Source: Candidatus Parvarchaeota archaeon UBA446
GTDB taxonomy: Archaea > Nanobdellota > Nanobdellia > Parvarchaeales > Parvarchaeaceae
NCBI GenBank assembly: GCA_002503215.1
Contig: DARG01000041.1
Location: 1-53,602 of the forward strand
Direction: 5' to 3'
Length of the DNA: 53,602 nt
A program made the translations under genes and the position numbers. The notes beneath the pieces are model-generated. The model was not told the DNA's origin and did not search any database. It saw only the letters and a program-made list of their open reading frames with translations. This document shows positions 9,058 to 17,595 of this stretch, in pieces; the stretch's first letter is position 1, and the number at the start of each line of letters is the position of its first letter.

Positions 9058-9840
9058 ATGAAATTCATAAATGTATACCAGATAACATGGAAGGATATAA
9101 AAGAAGTATTCAGCAGTATATTGATATTTGGCCCAATGTTCGGAATACCATTGGCTTTTGCGGTAATACTTCCCGTACTTTCAATATATATAGCAGTTCA
9201 TGAAGCACCAAGTATTGCAGCCGCGATAAAAATACCAAACATAAGTTCTGCTTTGCCTGCATTTAAGAGCATATCTTTTATGGATTATTTCTCAATTAAC
9301 ATACTTGGACCTATAACAATGACAATGCCAATAATAACTTCCGCAGTAATAGCTGCCGATAGTTTTGCCGGAGAAAAAGAGAGAAAGACAGCGGAATCTT
9401 TATTAGCTACTCCCATGACAAAAACAGAGCTTCTTCTAGGAAAGATATTAGCCTCATTTTTACCTGCTGTGATAATGGCAGTTATAGCGTTTGGATTATA
9501 CGGTTCTATAGTGAACTACTTATCATTTCAACAATTTGGATTGTTTATTCTTCCAACTCTACCTTGGCTTTTAATGCTTGCTGCCGTTCCTTTCCTTGCT
9601 TTGGCCCCGATTTCTATAGTTGTTCTTATATCTTCGCATGTAAAGGGCGTAAAAGAGGCTCAGCAACTAACTTCACTACTGGTTCTACCTCTTCTAGTTC
9701 TTCCATTTGCATCACTTCTTGGTTTAGCTTCTCTTTCCGTTTCCTTTATGCTTTATATGATATTGGCTCTTGCTATTTTGGATGTTATACTTTTTTACGG
9801 GAGTATCGCCGTTTTTAAACGAGAATCACTTATAAGTTAA
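9058..9840 (+). CDS. ABC-2 type transporter permease
   Basis: The 260-residue protein has about six membrane helices. After the second comes the GEKERKTAESLLATPMTKTELLLGK-type segment (split here as GEKERKTAESLL and TPMTKTELLLGK), the hallmark coupling region of ABC-2 permeases (NatB/YhaP type). The ATG at 9058 follows the ATPase stop in a TGATATG junction. An upstream TTG at 9031 lies inside the ATPase gene and is less likely. It forms the membrane part of the exporter encoded with the preceding ATPase. Confidence 0.82.
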   Translation: MKFINVYQITWKDIKEVFSSILIFGPMFGIPLAFAVILPVLSIYIAVHEAPSIAAAIKIPNISSALPAFKSISFMDYFSINILGPITMTMPIITSAVIAADSFAGEKERKTAESLLATPMTKTELLLGKILASFLPAVIMAVIAFGLYGSIVNYLSFQQFGLFILPTLPWLLMLAAVPFLALAPISIVVLISSHVKGVKEAQQLTSLLVLPLLVLPFASLLGLASLSVSFMLYMILALAILDVILFYGSIAVFKRESLIS

Positions 9841-9996
9841 TATCTCTGTTTTAACTCATTCGAAAACATGCTACATTTTAAAAGTTTAAGGTTAACTGTA
9901 AGCATAATTTTGTAAAGTTATAAAACTTAAAACTTTGTTAGTATTAGATTACAGTATCTGATAATACTTAAAAATAAAATTTAATTATTTGTATTT

Positions 9997-12399
9997 TTAC
10001 AGGTCTATAAACTCAGTTTCTGATTTGTATATATAAACCTTTAAGAAGTCAGTAATTATCATGAATACAATGGCCATTATTGCTGCAAGTGCTATTAGTT
10101 TTATGCTTATACTTGGCATAAGTATACCAAAATAACCCATTATAGCGGCTATCGAAACCGAGCCTATTATTTGCAGTAATACTGGCTTGCTCGGCATTGA
10201 GCTTGTAAATCTTCTTCTGGCTCTTATTGACAGTAACATAATATTTACTGAGAATATGAATGATACAAATAACATGGTACCGAATTCTTCATGGTTAAGA
10301 TGGAAATATGTTAATCCAATGTAAGCTATTATAGTACTGTTCACAAGTAACATACCAGCAAAAATAAATGCCGAATATAGTATAACTTTTGCATCCCAAT
10401 GATCTGGGTTTTTTGAAAAACTTTCTCTATCTGTCGATATAACTATACTAGCTATATCATTTAGAAATATCATAAGAATAAGCTGTAAAGCGCTTATTAC
10501 TAAAAATCTAAGATATACAAAGGCAATTGACAGGAAAAATGCAACCTGTAACATCCAGGTTACCTTTTTTATAGTGTATGTTATAATTCTTTCGAATATA
10601 TCTCTGCTTTCTTTTACTGCGTTTACTATCGGTTCTATACCTGCGGAGGTCAAAACTATCGTTGCAGCACTTTTTGCTACATCTGTAGCGTTTGAAACAG
10701 CTATTCCTACTTCCGCTTGTTTAAGAGCAGGAGCATCATTTACCCCATCTCCTGTCATTCCGACATGAAATCCAGCGTCTTGTAAGGCCTTCACGACAAG
10801 ATATTTATCTTTTGGTAGTACTCCTGCGAACCCATCACTTTTCTTAACAAGCTCAACTAAACTTTTTTCATCTAATCCGTTTAGCTCCTTTACGTCTAAT
10901 ATATTTTCACCTATACCAACTTCCTTTGCTATTTCTTTTGCAGTCGCTACAGAATCACCTGTAAGCATCTTTACACTTATACCAAGTTGTTTAAGATCAG
11001 AAATAAGTTTCATGCTATCTTCTCTTGGTCTGTCACTTAAGGGGATAAGGCCTACAAACTTCCAGTTATTATCTTGGTTGATAGCAACGGCTATTACTCT
11101 ATAACCCTTGGAAGATAGTTCATCTATATCTTTGTTTATTTTTGTTACGTAGTCACTTGAAACCTTGGCAGTTAGAACAACTCTCTCCGGAAAACCTTTT
11201 ATTATCTTCACGTTTTTTCCGTTTATTACTGCCTCCGATTGAGATAATTTTGTTGCAGGGTTGAATGGTATGAACTTATTTACACTGTACTCTTCTTCTT
11301 TGTTTTCATCAGAATTCTTTTTAAAACCAGTTATTATAGCATTATCTATTTCGTCATTATCCTCTAATCTAGAAGCTATAGATGCATAATAAAGGACGTC
11401 TTTTTCTGAAAAATTATTGTAGGGTAATGGTGTTAGTACGGAGAGTTCATTTTTTGTTATTGTTCCAGTTTTATCCAAACACACTACATTCATTGTCGAA
11501 GCTTCTTCTATTGCTTCTAATTTTGTGACAAGTATATTTTTTGAGGTTAATCTCTGGGTTCCATAGGCCATAGTTATTGTAAACGCGGCCGGCAGAGCTA
11601 CAGGAACAGAAGTTAACAGTATTAGTAAAGAAAAAGGTATTACACTAAGTATGTTTATTTTTATTAGGAAAGAAGTTATGAATATGGCTGCAATAAGTCC
11701 CAAATCAATTATCACGAGATATTTTATTAGTTTTAATATATCATCTTCTAAATGCAGTTTACCTCTAGCTAGATTTACAAGTTGAGCAGTTTGTCCAAAG
11801 TTCGTTTTTACTCCAGTAGCATTAACAACAGCAGTAGCTTCACCTTCTCTTACGATTGACGATGAAAATATTTTATCTCCTTCTTTTTTCTCTATTGGAA
11901 GAGATTCTCCAGTAAGCATGGATTCATCTACAGTTAGAGTATCACTTTCTATAATTATGCAATCTGCGGGTATTACATCACCCATTCTAATTCTTATTAT
12001 ATCTCCAGGCACTACAAATTTAGAAGGTATGCTCTTCCAAGTTTTATCTCTTAATATTTTTACATTCACTGCTAATTTGTTTTTTAGTAGCTCAAGTGTA
12101 TTGTCAGCTTTGTATTTTTCAGCAAAACCTGCAATGGCATTAAAAACAAGAAGCCCTGTAACTATGTAAGCATCAATTACTTTTCCAAGAAAAACAGAAG
12201 TTACTATAACTATATACAACATTATGGGTATTGCGCCCCAAAACCTTAATGCAAGTTCTATAACGGGATTTTTTTTCTTTCCCTTTATTTCATTTAACCC
12301 ATACTTAATTTGCCTTTCTTCTGCCTGTGATTCTGACAAGCCATCCTTACTTGAATTAAGTTTTTTTAGGGTAACATCTATGCTATCATCAGAGTCCAT
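9997..12399 (-). CDS. P-type proton-efflux ATPase (P3A, plasma-membrane H+-ATPase type)
   Basis: This 800-residue pump has the actuator motif TGES (163-166), the M4 segment SVPVALPAAF, the phosphorylated aspartate D309 in DKTGTITKNEL, and the hinge GDGVNDAPALK. The sequence around M4 and the hinge (AEVGIAVSNATDVAKSAA) is typical of fungal/plant plasma-membrane H+-ATPases and their archaeal relatives. It lacks heavy-metal CPx motifs and the long C-terminal regulatory tail of the plant enzymes. Proton export from the cytosol is the likely role, which would help an acidophile hold a neutral interior. It is divergent from a small coiled-coil gene, with about 45 bp between them. Confidence 0.88.
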   Translation of the reverse strand: MDSDDSIDVTLKKLNSSKDGLSESQAEERQIKYGLNEIKGKKKNPVIELALRFWGAIPIMLYIVIVTSVFLGKVIDAYIVTGLLVFNAIAGFAEKYKADNTLELLKNKLAVNVKILRDKTWKSIPSKFVVPGDIIRIRMGDVIPADCIIIESDTLTVDESMLTGESLPIEKKEGDKIFSSSIVREGEATAVVNATGVKTNFGQTAQLVNLARGKLHLEDDILKLIKYLVIIDLGLIAAIFITSFLIKINILSVIPFSLLILLTSVPVALPAAFTITMAYGTQRLTSKNILVTKLEAIEEASTMNVVCLDKTGTITKNELSVLTPLPYNNFSEKDVLYYASIASRLEDNDEIDNAIITGFKKNSDENKEEEYSVNKFIPFNPATKLSQSEAVINGKNVKIIKGFPERVVLTAKVSSDYVTKINKDIDELSSKGYRVIAVAINQDNNWKFVGLIPLSDRPREDSMKLISDLKQLGISVKMLTGDSVATAKEIAKEVGIGENILDVKELNGLDEKSLVELVKKSDGFAGVLPKDKYLVVKALQDAGFHVGMTGDGVNDAPALKQAEVGIAVSNATDVAKSAATIVLTSAGIEPIVNAVKESRDIFERIITYTIKKVTWMLQVAFFLSIAFVYLRFLVISALQLILMIFLNDIASIVISTDRESFSKNPDHWDAKVILYSAFIFAGMLLVNSTIIAYIGLTYFHLNHEEFGTMLFVSFIFSVNIMLLSIRARRRFTSSMPSKPVLLQIIGSVSIAAIMGYFGILMPSISIKLIALAAIMAIVFMIITDFLKVYIYKSETEFIDL

Positions 12400-12444
12400 A
12401 CACTTTTTAAAACTTTAAAGAATAATAACTTTAGGTTTGCAGTA

Positions 12445-12744
12445 ATAAAACAACTTCAAGATGATCTTGAGAAGACCTTAGATGAGTATGAGGATTATTC
12501 CGAAAGATTTAGTAATGGGGAAATATCAAGAAAAGAATTTAGTGATTTGACAAGAGCAAAGAATGAACATATCTCCGCATTGAAAGAACGTTTTAATGAA
12601 CATTTCAAAGTTTTTAGTAATTCTACCAATGCTTTAAAAACAATACTTTTAAGGGCAGAAAAAGAGCTTTCTATAGCTATAAACAAAAAAGCAGACGGTA
12701 AAAAGAAATCGCGTAAAGTAGTTAAGAAAAAATCTAAAAAATAG
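12445..12744 (+). CDS. small coiled-coil protein with lysine-rich tail; start codon uncertain
   Basis: I do not recognise this protein. It is charged and heptad-like (KQLQDDLEKTLDEYEDYSE, then LTRAKNEHISALKERF) and ends in a basic tail, KKKSRKVVKKKSKK. The reading frame is open from about 12370, and protein-like sequence begins near 12442. However, there is no in-frame ATG or GTG; the first conventional start is TTG 12547, which would discard 34 good residues. I mark the start at ATA 12445, which lies about 35 nt after a T/A-rich promoter-like stretch (12403-12417). A sequence error is also possible. The basic tail would suit nucleic-acid binding, but that is a guess. Confidence 0.5.
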   Translation: MKQLQDDLEKTLDEYEDYSERFSNGEISRKEFSDLTRAKNEHISALKERFNEHFKVFSNSTNALKTILLRAEKELSIAINKKADGKKKSRKVVKKKSKK

Positions 12745-12787
12745 ATTACCACCAGTGAATACGAATGTATGTAATTTTGCTTATTAA

Positions 12788-13342
12788 TTAAACCTGACAG
12801 TACAAAAACACCAATGGCATGTATTCTCCTTCTCTTTTGTAGAACTTTGGTGCAAGACCCCATCTAATAAACCCAAGATTTTTGGTAGAGGTTCCTTCTA
12901 GCTTTGATAAAATATTGGAATCATCTACTGATACCATCATGGACAATATTTCAAATTTGCCCTTTGCTTTATCTTTTATATATCCAATGAGCTGGATTCC
13001 TGCTAATTGATCCTGGTATTGTTTTAATATTATCGGCCTCCTAAGTTCTCCTATATATGGAGCACCTGGCCACTTACCACCCATGACATGAGCAAAAGCC
13101 ACTAATTTCCCATCGCTTTCGGCAACAGCCGCTATAGCATTGCCATTTAATACTTGTTTATAGACTTCAGAGAACTTTTCGAAAAAGTAAGACTTTGTGA
13201 GCTCCTTATCAGCCAAGTCTACTCCCAGTACAGGATCAGCCACATTAATACCAACAACATTATCTCTATCAAACACCATATTTGCAATGTCATCAAAGTC
13301 AGAAAGTTTCACATCTCTTATAATAAAATCCTTAGTTTCCAT
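12788..13342 (-). CDS. GNAT-family N-acetyltransferase, probable
   Basis: The 184-residue protein reads like a GNAT enzyme: a FIIRDVKLSDFDDIANMV start, an AAVAESDGKLVAFAHVMGG strand pair, then a segment where acetyl-CoA would bind. The usual Q/RxxGxG/A loop is weak or absent, so activity is uncertain. The ATG at 13342 is chosen over the in-frame ATG at 13363 because a TATA box at 13361-13372 lies 25 nt upstream of it, which fits a leaderless start. Substrate unknown. Confidence 0.55.
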   Translation of the reverse strand: METKDFIIRDVKLSDFDDIANMVFDRDNVVGINVADPVLGVDLADKELTKSYFFEKFSEVYKQVLNGNAIAAVAESDGKLVAFAHVMGGKWPGAPYIGELRRPIILKQYQDQLAGIQLIGYIKDKAKGKFEILSMMVSVDDSNILSKLEGTSTKNLGFIRWGLAPKFYKREGEYMPLVFLYCQV

Positions 13343-13360
13343 AAAACTTAACAGGAGATG

Positions 13361-13372
13361 CATATATTAAAA
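13361..13372 (-). promoter_or_regulatory. TATA box of the GNAT gene
   Basis: On the minus strand TTTTAATATATG is centred about 25 nt before ATG 13342. The distance matches archaeal TBP-to-start spacing and decides between two possible Met starts. Confidence 0.55.
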
Positions 13373-13663
13373 GTTATATATACGGTAAATCCATAGAAAA
13401 TCACAATAATAAATTTAACATTAAAGTAGGTTATGCAGTGTCTGTATTCGCATCACAATGCGAATATAAACTGTCAGATTAAAGGGTTATTTCCAATTTA
13501 AACTAGTCTTTGATAACGACTTCAAATATTAAAGGACTATTTAAAGTTATTAAGAACAAGGACAACTATCTCGGTAACAAATGTAAAACCAATTAGAAAG
13601 CACACTACAAAATTGCCGCTGATCGTACATTTTTTAGGAAATACCATTATCCCTTTACCAGAA
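13373..13663. other. gene-free stretch with hairpins
   Basis: About 290 bases between the GNAT gene and tRNA-Arg contain no supported reading frame. They hold a perfect hairpin at 13445-13466 and a weaker inverted pair (TAGTCTTT near 13505 with AAAGGACTA near 13535). A small RNA is possible but has no other support. Confidence 0.4.
13445..13466. repeat. perfect inverted repeat, 9-bp arms
   Basis: TATTCGCAT and ATGCGAATA are exact reverse complements separated by CACA. They would form a stable hairpin with a 4-base loop in otherwise AT-rich intergenic DNA. It is not followed by a T-run, so it does not look like a terminator. Confidence 0.7.
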
Positions 13664-13738
13664 TGCCCCCGATGGGATTTGAACCCACAACCATCAGATT
13701 AGAAGTCTGCCGCTCTGTCCAAGTTGAGCTACGGGGAC
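13664..13738 (-). tRNA. tRNA-Arg (anticodon TCT)
   Basis: The minus strand folds into a cloverleaf. The acceptor GTCCCCG pairs with CGGGGGC (one wobble), the D-arm is GCTC/GAGC, the anticodon loop is CTTCTAA with TCT at 34-36, and the T-loop is TTCAAAT. Discriminator A and no encoded CCA. The outer anticodon-stem pair is a G-A mismatch. No intron. Confidence 0.93.
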
Positions 13739-13858
13739 ACAATAAACTCAAGAGTTTTTACTTTATAATCTTATTTATCTTATAAATTGCAGCATATTAT
13801 TTATTGTTTTATAATGCTAAAAGCAATATAAAGCGTTTTATTTATCATCTGCACTCAA

Positions 13859-13996
13859 TCATTTTTCATGCTCTTTTCTGAAGCATTCACTACATAATGC
13901 TTCAAGTTTACCATTTTTCTTGATATAATTTCCTTTTATCTTGTTTAAGAACGTAGTTTCTATCTCCTTCCCGCATGAACTGCATTTTATTTTCAT
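13859..13996 (-). CDS. 45-residue CxxC...CxxC zinc-binding protein
   Basis: The protein has two cysteine pairs, KCSSCGK near the start and LCSECFR near the end, split by a basic middle (FLNKIKGNYIKKNGK). This is a minimal zinc ribbon. Its ATG overlaps the srp54 stop codon (ATGA), so it is translated with SRP54 as the last gene of the exosome/srp54 gene string. Stop TGA at 13859-13861. I do not know its function; RNA or ribosome binding would fit the neighbourhood but is inference. Confidence 0.72.
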   Translation of the reverse strand: MKIKCSSCGKEIETTFLNKIKGNYIKKNGKLEALCSECFRKEHEK

Positions 13997-15306
13997 ATTT
14001 TTATACCGAATCTCCTAAGTAATCCAGAGAACTGTCTGTTATTTGACATTTTCATAACAGTTTTCATTTTTTTGTACTGCTCTAGCAATTCTCTTACTAG
14101 CTCATCTGATGTGCCGCTTCCTTTTGCTATTCTGTTTATCCTGCTAGAATCTATTGTTTTTGGCTCTTCTAATTCATTTTTTGTCATTGAATCCATTATA
14201 TGTATGAACTTTCCAATATTTTCTTCCTGCCTATCAAGCAGTTCTTTTGTTTTACCCGAAGAAGGTACACCTGGCATTAATTCGGCTATTTTCTTTGGAG
14301 ATCCTATCTTAATAGCAGATGAGTACTGTTCGTAAACATCTAATAGATTGAATTCCCCTTTTATTACACGTTTTGCACTTTCCTCATTTACAGTTATGTT
14401 TTCTTCCTGTGCTTTTTCTAAAAGAGATTCTAATCCTTCAAGCCCAAGAAGTTTTGATACAAATTTCTTTGGGTTAAACTCTTCAAAATCATTTATCTTT
14501 TCCCCTGTACCTATGAATGTTACCTTTGCACCACTTATATATGCAGCTGTAAGGGCCCCGCCTCCGTTTGCAGTACCATCTGTCTTAGTAAGTATTATAT
14601 TATTTATATCTAGTAATTCATGGAATCCTTTGACTTGCACAGAAGCATTTTGCCCTAAATCTGCAGGTATAACAAGGGTTACATTGTTTGGTTTTAATGT
14701 ATCTCTTATACCTTTTATTTCCTTTATTAATTCCTTATCAAGTATATCTCTTCCTGCACTGTCAGCTATTATTATGTCAAAGTTTTTGAAAGAACCCATA
14801 GCAGATTTTATTGCTTTGATAGGATCCGAGCCACCTCCCATTATCTTTACATTTATCTGCTTTGAAAGCTGTTCAAGTTGTTGATAAGCGGCTGGTCTGA
14901 AGGTATCCAAGCCTAAAAGTAGTACTCTATAACCTCTCTTTCTGTAATAATTTGCTAGTTTTGCTGCTGTAGTAGTTTTACCGGAACCAAACAATCCTAC
15001 TAACAGAATTTTGAAAGGTACAGAATCTATGTTTATTTTGGTTTCATCGTTACCTACTATTTTAACAAGATTATTATATATAATATCTGCAATTTTCTCT
15101 TTTGCTACTAATCCTTTCCCTTTGTTATTTTTTATATCATCCCTTATATTACTCATTAAATTATTTAGCGTGTTTTTATCAACATCTCCTTCTGTAAGTG
15201 CCGTTTGTATTTCTTGCAACACTTCTTCTACCTTCTCATTTCCCGTAGAATTCAGAAGTTTCTTTATACTTTCTTTAAGTCGATTTGATAAATTTTCAAA
15301 TGCCAT
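13993..15306 (-). CDS. srp54: signal recognition particle GTPase SRP54
   Basis: SRP54 binds signal peptides and 7S RNA and targets ribosomes to the membrane. The 437-residue protein has the N domain (1-95), the G domain with P-loop GLFGSGKT (104-111), the DTFRPAAYQQLEQL block, the DSAGR motif and TKTDGTANGG. The C-terminal methionine-bearing M domain includes GSGTSDELVRELLEQYKKM. All GTPase motifs are intact and the length is normal. It lies 33 bp downstream of rpoK in the same direction, so it may be cotranscribed with the exosome genes. Confidence 0.95.
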   Translation of the reverse strand: MAFENLSNRLKESIKKLLNSTGNEKVEEVLQEIQTALTEGDVDKNTLNNLMSNIRDDIKNNKGKGLVAKEKIADIIYNNLVKIVGNDETKINIDSVPFKILLVGLFGSGKTTTAAKLANYYRKRGYRVLLLGLDTFRPAAYQQLEQLSKQINVKIMGGGSDPIKAIKSAMGSFKNFDIIIADSAGRDILDKELIKEIKGIRDTLKPNNVTLVIPADLGQNASVQVKGFHELLDINNIILTKTDGTANGGGALTAAYISGAKVTFIGTGEKINDFEEFNPKKFVSKLLGLEGLESLLEKAQEENITVNEESAKRVIKGEFNLLDVYEQYSSAIKIGSPKKIAELMPGVPSSGKTKELLDRQEENIGKFIHIMDSMTKNELEEPKTIDSSRINRIAKGSGTSDELVRELLEQYKKMKTVMKMSNNRQFSGLLRRFGIKI

Positions 15307-15339
15307 TATCTATCTAAAACAATACAAGATATATAATAT

Positions 15340-15519
15340 TTAATCTGTAGCTCTTTTTACCGTTATAGGGAGTATACCCTTCTCAAGCTCTCTTTTTGCT
15401 ATGTCTATATATGTATCCTCTTTTTTATTTATTTTTATTAGAGGAGGTGCACCGGATGATAGCTGTAAAGCCCTGGCACCAACCAATCTTGCTTTTTCAA
15501 ACTTATTATAGTTTTCCAT
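15340..15519 (-). CDS. rpoK: DNA-directed RNA polymerase subunit K (Rpb6 homologue)
   Basis: The 59-residue protein carries the Rpb6/omega signature EKARLVGARALQLSSGAPPLI, followed by IAKRELEKGILPITV. It helps assemble and stabilise RNA polymerase. The ATG at 15519 follows the rrp42 stop in a TGATATG junction; a GTG at 15528 would add three residues and overlap rrp42. Archaeal RpoK proteins of this size lack the acidic N-terminal arm of eukaryotic Rpb6. Confidence 0.92.
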   Translation of the reverse strand: MENYNKFEKARLVGARALQLSSGAPPLIKINKKEDTYIDIAKRELEKGILPITVKRATD

Positions 15520-15520
15520 A

Positions 15521-16282
15521 TCAATCACTTATACCATCCATGAGTATTTTAAACCTTTCTTCTCTGAGTTCAATGGCTTTTTCTATGCATTTATCAACTT
15601 CTTCCGCAGTAAAGAAGCCATCTCCTCCCTTTTGAAGGGAATTTATCTTATCACTAATCCCTATACTTAGTTTAGTATCTTCTACATTCTCTTCTTCTGC
15701 ACTAGGATCAAAGAAGATAGTACCATTTATCTTAGTGAATGTATGGCTTATAGCTAGTTTAGTTCTATCTATTGGAAGCGAAAATTTACCTTCTTTTCCT
15801 TCTATACTGTATCTAGTGTTTAGAATTGCTCTAAGAGCAGCGATATTTCCTGCATCGAATAGGTTTCCTTCATTATTTATACATACTATATCAACGTATA
15901 CAAATAATACTGTTTTTCCTTCTTCTACACAGAGTTTTGAAAGGTCTATCAAATTAGACTCTCTTATTCCTCTATCTGTTACCCTACCTACCTCAATAGA
16001 GGAATTTATTCTGTCACCAGGGTAATTTGAGGTAAGTTCAGACAATTCAAAATTAACAATTAAAGCACCATCAGCAGGTCTATCAGGAAAAGGTGTACCA
16101 TTTAAGACCTTTACACCGGCAATTACCTTAGTATTTCCGAGTTCAACATATGCAGAACCATCAGAATGGTTTATTACATTGTCCTTTATAGCCATTCTTC
16201 TACCTTCAAATGCTTCTCTTTGGTCAAGTCTTAACCCTTTTTGGGCTAAGCTTCTGATATAGTCATAGTTTTTTAAAGTCAT
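15521..16282 (-). CDS. rrp42: exosome subunit Rrp42 (RNase PH-like, non-catalytic)
   Basis: The 253-residue protein has the RNase PH fold pattern of archaeal Rrp42: LRLDQREAFEGRR near the start, then GSAYVELGNTKVIAGVK, and the FPDRPADGALIVNFELS segment. It alternates with Rrp41 in the hexameric exosome ring that degrades RNA 3' to 5'. Its ATG overlaps the stop of the FAU-1 gene by 4 bp (ATGA), so the two are translationally coupled. Confidence 0.93.
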   Translation of the reverse strand: MTLKNYDYIRSLAQKGLRLDQREAFEGRRMAIKDNVINHSDGSAYVELGNTKVIAGVKVLNGTPFPDRPADGALIVNFELSELTSNYPGDRINSSIEVGRVTDRGIRESNLIDLSKLCVEEGKTVLFVYVDIVCINNEGNLFDAGNIAALRAILNTRYSIEGKEGKFSLPIDRTKLAISHTFTKINGTIFFDPSAEEENVEDTKLSIGISDKINSLQKGGDGFFTAEEVDKCIEKAIELREERFKILMDGISD

Positions 16283-17595
16283 AATTCCTTCATCTCATCT
16301 ACAGCTTTTAAGAGCTCGTTCCTTAGCTCTTCGCTAATCTCTCCTTTATTCTTTAACTTTTCAAGTCTATCTTCGTTTTGAACCTGTATTTCTTCACCAG
16401 ATTTCTTCGCAGTTATATCCATAGTTATTATCTTTGTGAATTTTGGAAAGATCTCTGGCTTTATTATGAGCATACGCTCTTTCTCGCCGTCTTTAAGTAC
16501 CTCTACATAGTTTTTATCTTTTTCTATAAGATATGTTCTATCTCCCCAGTCACTTCTTGTGCTTACAGATAACTTCTTAACCTCGTTATCTTTTATTTCA
16601 ATATCGGATACTACACCATCAATCTTAAAGGAGGTACCATTAAGTCTAGTAAAAGCTATCCTGTACATCTTTTCTTTTGTAGGTCCATATCTTAGCAACA
16701 CTTCATTTATCTTGCTGTTTATCTCATCATCAGAAAATTTATCTAGAAGATTTTCCGCAAAGTCTGTAAGTATAGTATATCCAGCTGATTTTAGTTTGTG
16801 ATGATTCATTATAGTTGGCATGGCTTTCTTCCTTATGGAATCCAGTCCTTCTTTATCTTCCATATCAAATAATACGAAGTATTTGTTCATACCTTCATAA
16901 ATTATACTAGGTTCACTACAGGTATTAAATTTCTCGTTTATTTCTGATTCTTTCTTTTGAAGTTCTTCCAATTCCTGTTTTAGAAGAGATTCTTCCTTTT
17001 CATCAGCTCCCTTTACCCATAGAATACCCCAATCTTTAAGATTAAGGCCTTTAGCTATATCATACAGTTTTGTCTTGCCTTCATTAGAATGTATTCCTCT
17101 GCTCATTTTTGTGAATCCGTTTTTTATTATTATTATATTCTCTCCGAATATCCTTAACTGTGTGGAAAGCATAATCTTACCGTCATAAGTACCTTTAGAT
17201 TGTACAAGTATCTTTGCTCCAGGTTTTACATAACCCCAAAAACTTTTAAGATCGAGTACTCCTTCTTCGTTATCTGGAAGAGATATTACTATAGATTTAG
17301 ACTGTTGGTCGGTATTCTTTATTATACCGCAGTATATCTTGCCTATTTCTTCCCTATAAAATATGCTTTTATTGAAGTTTTTCTTAAGCAACTCGACTAC
17401 TTCTTCTGCCTTGTTACCATAAATATAAACTCCCTCTTTTGTTTCAGTATCTTCTATTACTACATCAGGGTCACTTTCATCTTCTATTTTTAGCACGTCT
17501 TTTAATGCCTCTGCAGCCTGTGTTACATTTATTTTATTATCCAACAAAAATTTGCTTATAGCTGTAGAATAAATTCCTCTAACTTTTACTTTCAT
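16279..17595 (-). CDS. FAU-1 type RNA-binding protein / RNase E/G-like, DUF402
   Basis: The 438-residue protein begins KVKVRGIYSTAISKFLLDN, the typical FAU-1 start. An S1-like region follows, then an RNase E/G-like stretch (NGFTKMSRGIHS, ending KDWGILWVKGADEKEE), and a C-terminal DUF402 domain (GTSFKIDGVVSDIEI, then STRSDWGDRTYL). Archaeal FAU-1 binds AU-rich RNA and has been linked to pre-5S rRNA processing. Here it lies between rrp41 and rrp42, overlapping both (17 bp and 4 bp). A strong SD, GAGGAGGT, about 6 nt before the ATG sits inside the end of rrp41. This placement suggests joint work with the exosome. Identification is by pattern memory only. Confidence 0.75.
   Translation of the reverse strand: MKVKVRGIYSTAISKFLLDNKINVTQAAEALKDVLKIEDESDPDVVIEDTETKEGVYIYGNKAEEVVELLKKNFNKSIFYREEIGKIYCGIIKNTDQQSKSIVISLPDNEEGVLDLKSFWGYVKPGAKILVQSKGTYDGKIMLSTQLRIFGENIIIIKNGFTKMSRGIHSNEGKTKLYDIAKGLNLKDWGILWVKGADEKEESLLKQELEELQKKESEINEKFNTCSEPSIIYEGMNKYFVLFDMEDKEGLDSIRKKAMPTIMNHHKLKSAGYTILTDFAENLLDKFSDDEINSKINEVLLRYGPTKEKMYRIAFTRLNGTSFKIDGVVSDIEIKDNEVKKLSVSTRSDWGDRTYLIEKDKNYVEVLKDGEKERMLIIKPEIFPKFTKIITMDITAKKSGEEIQVQNEDRLEKLKNKGEISEELRNELLKAVDEMKEL

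Noticed and set aside
15396-15635. Plus-strand frame near AGGAGGTGCACCGGATG opposite rpoK
   Set aside because: The SD-like bases are the antisense of the conserved Rpb6 segment SSGAPP, so the match is a coincidence of coding sequence.
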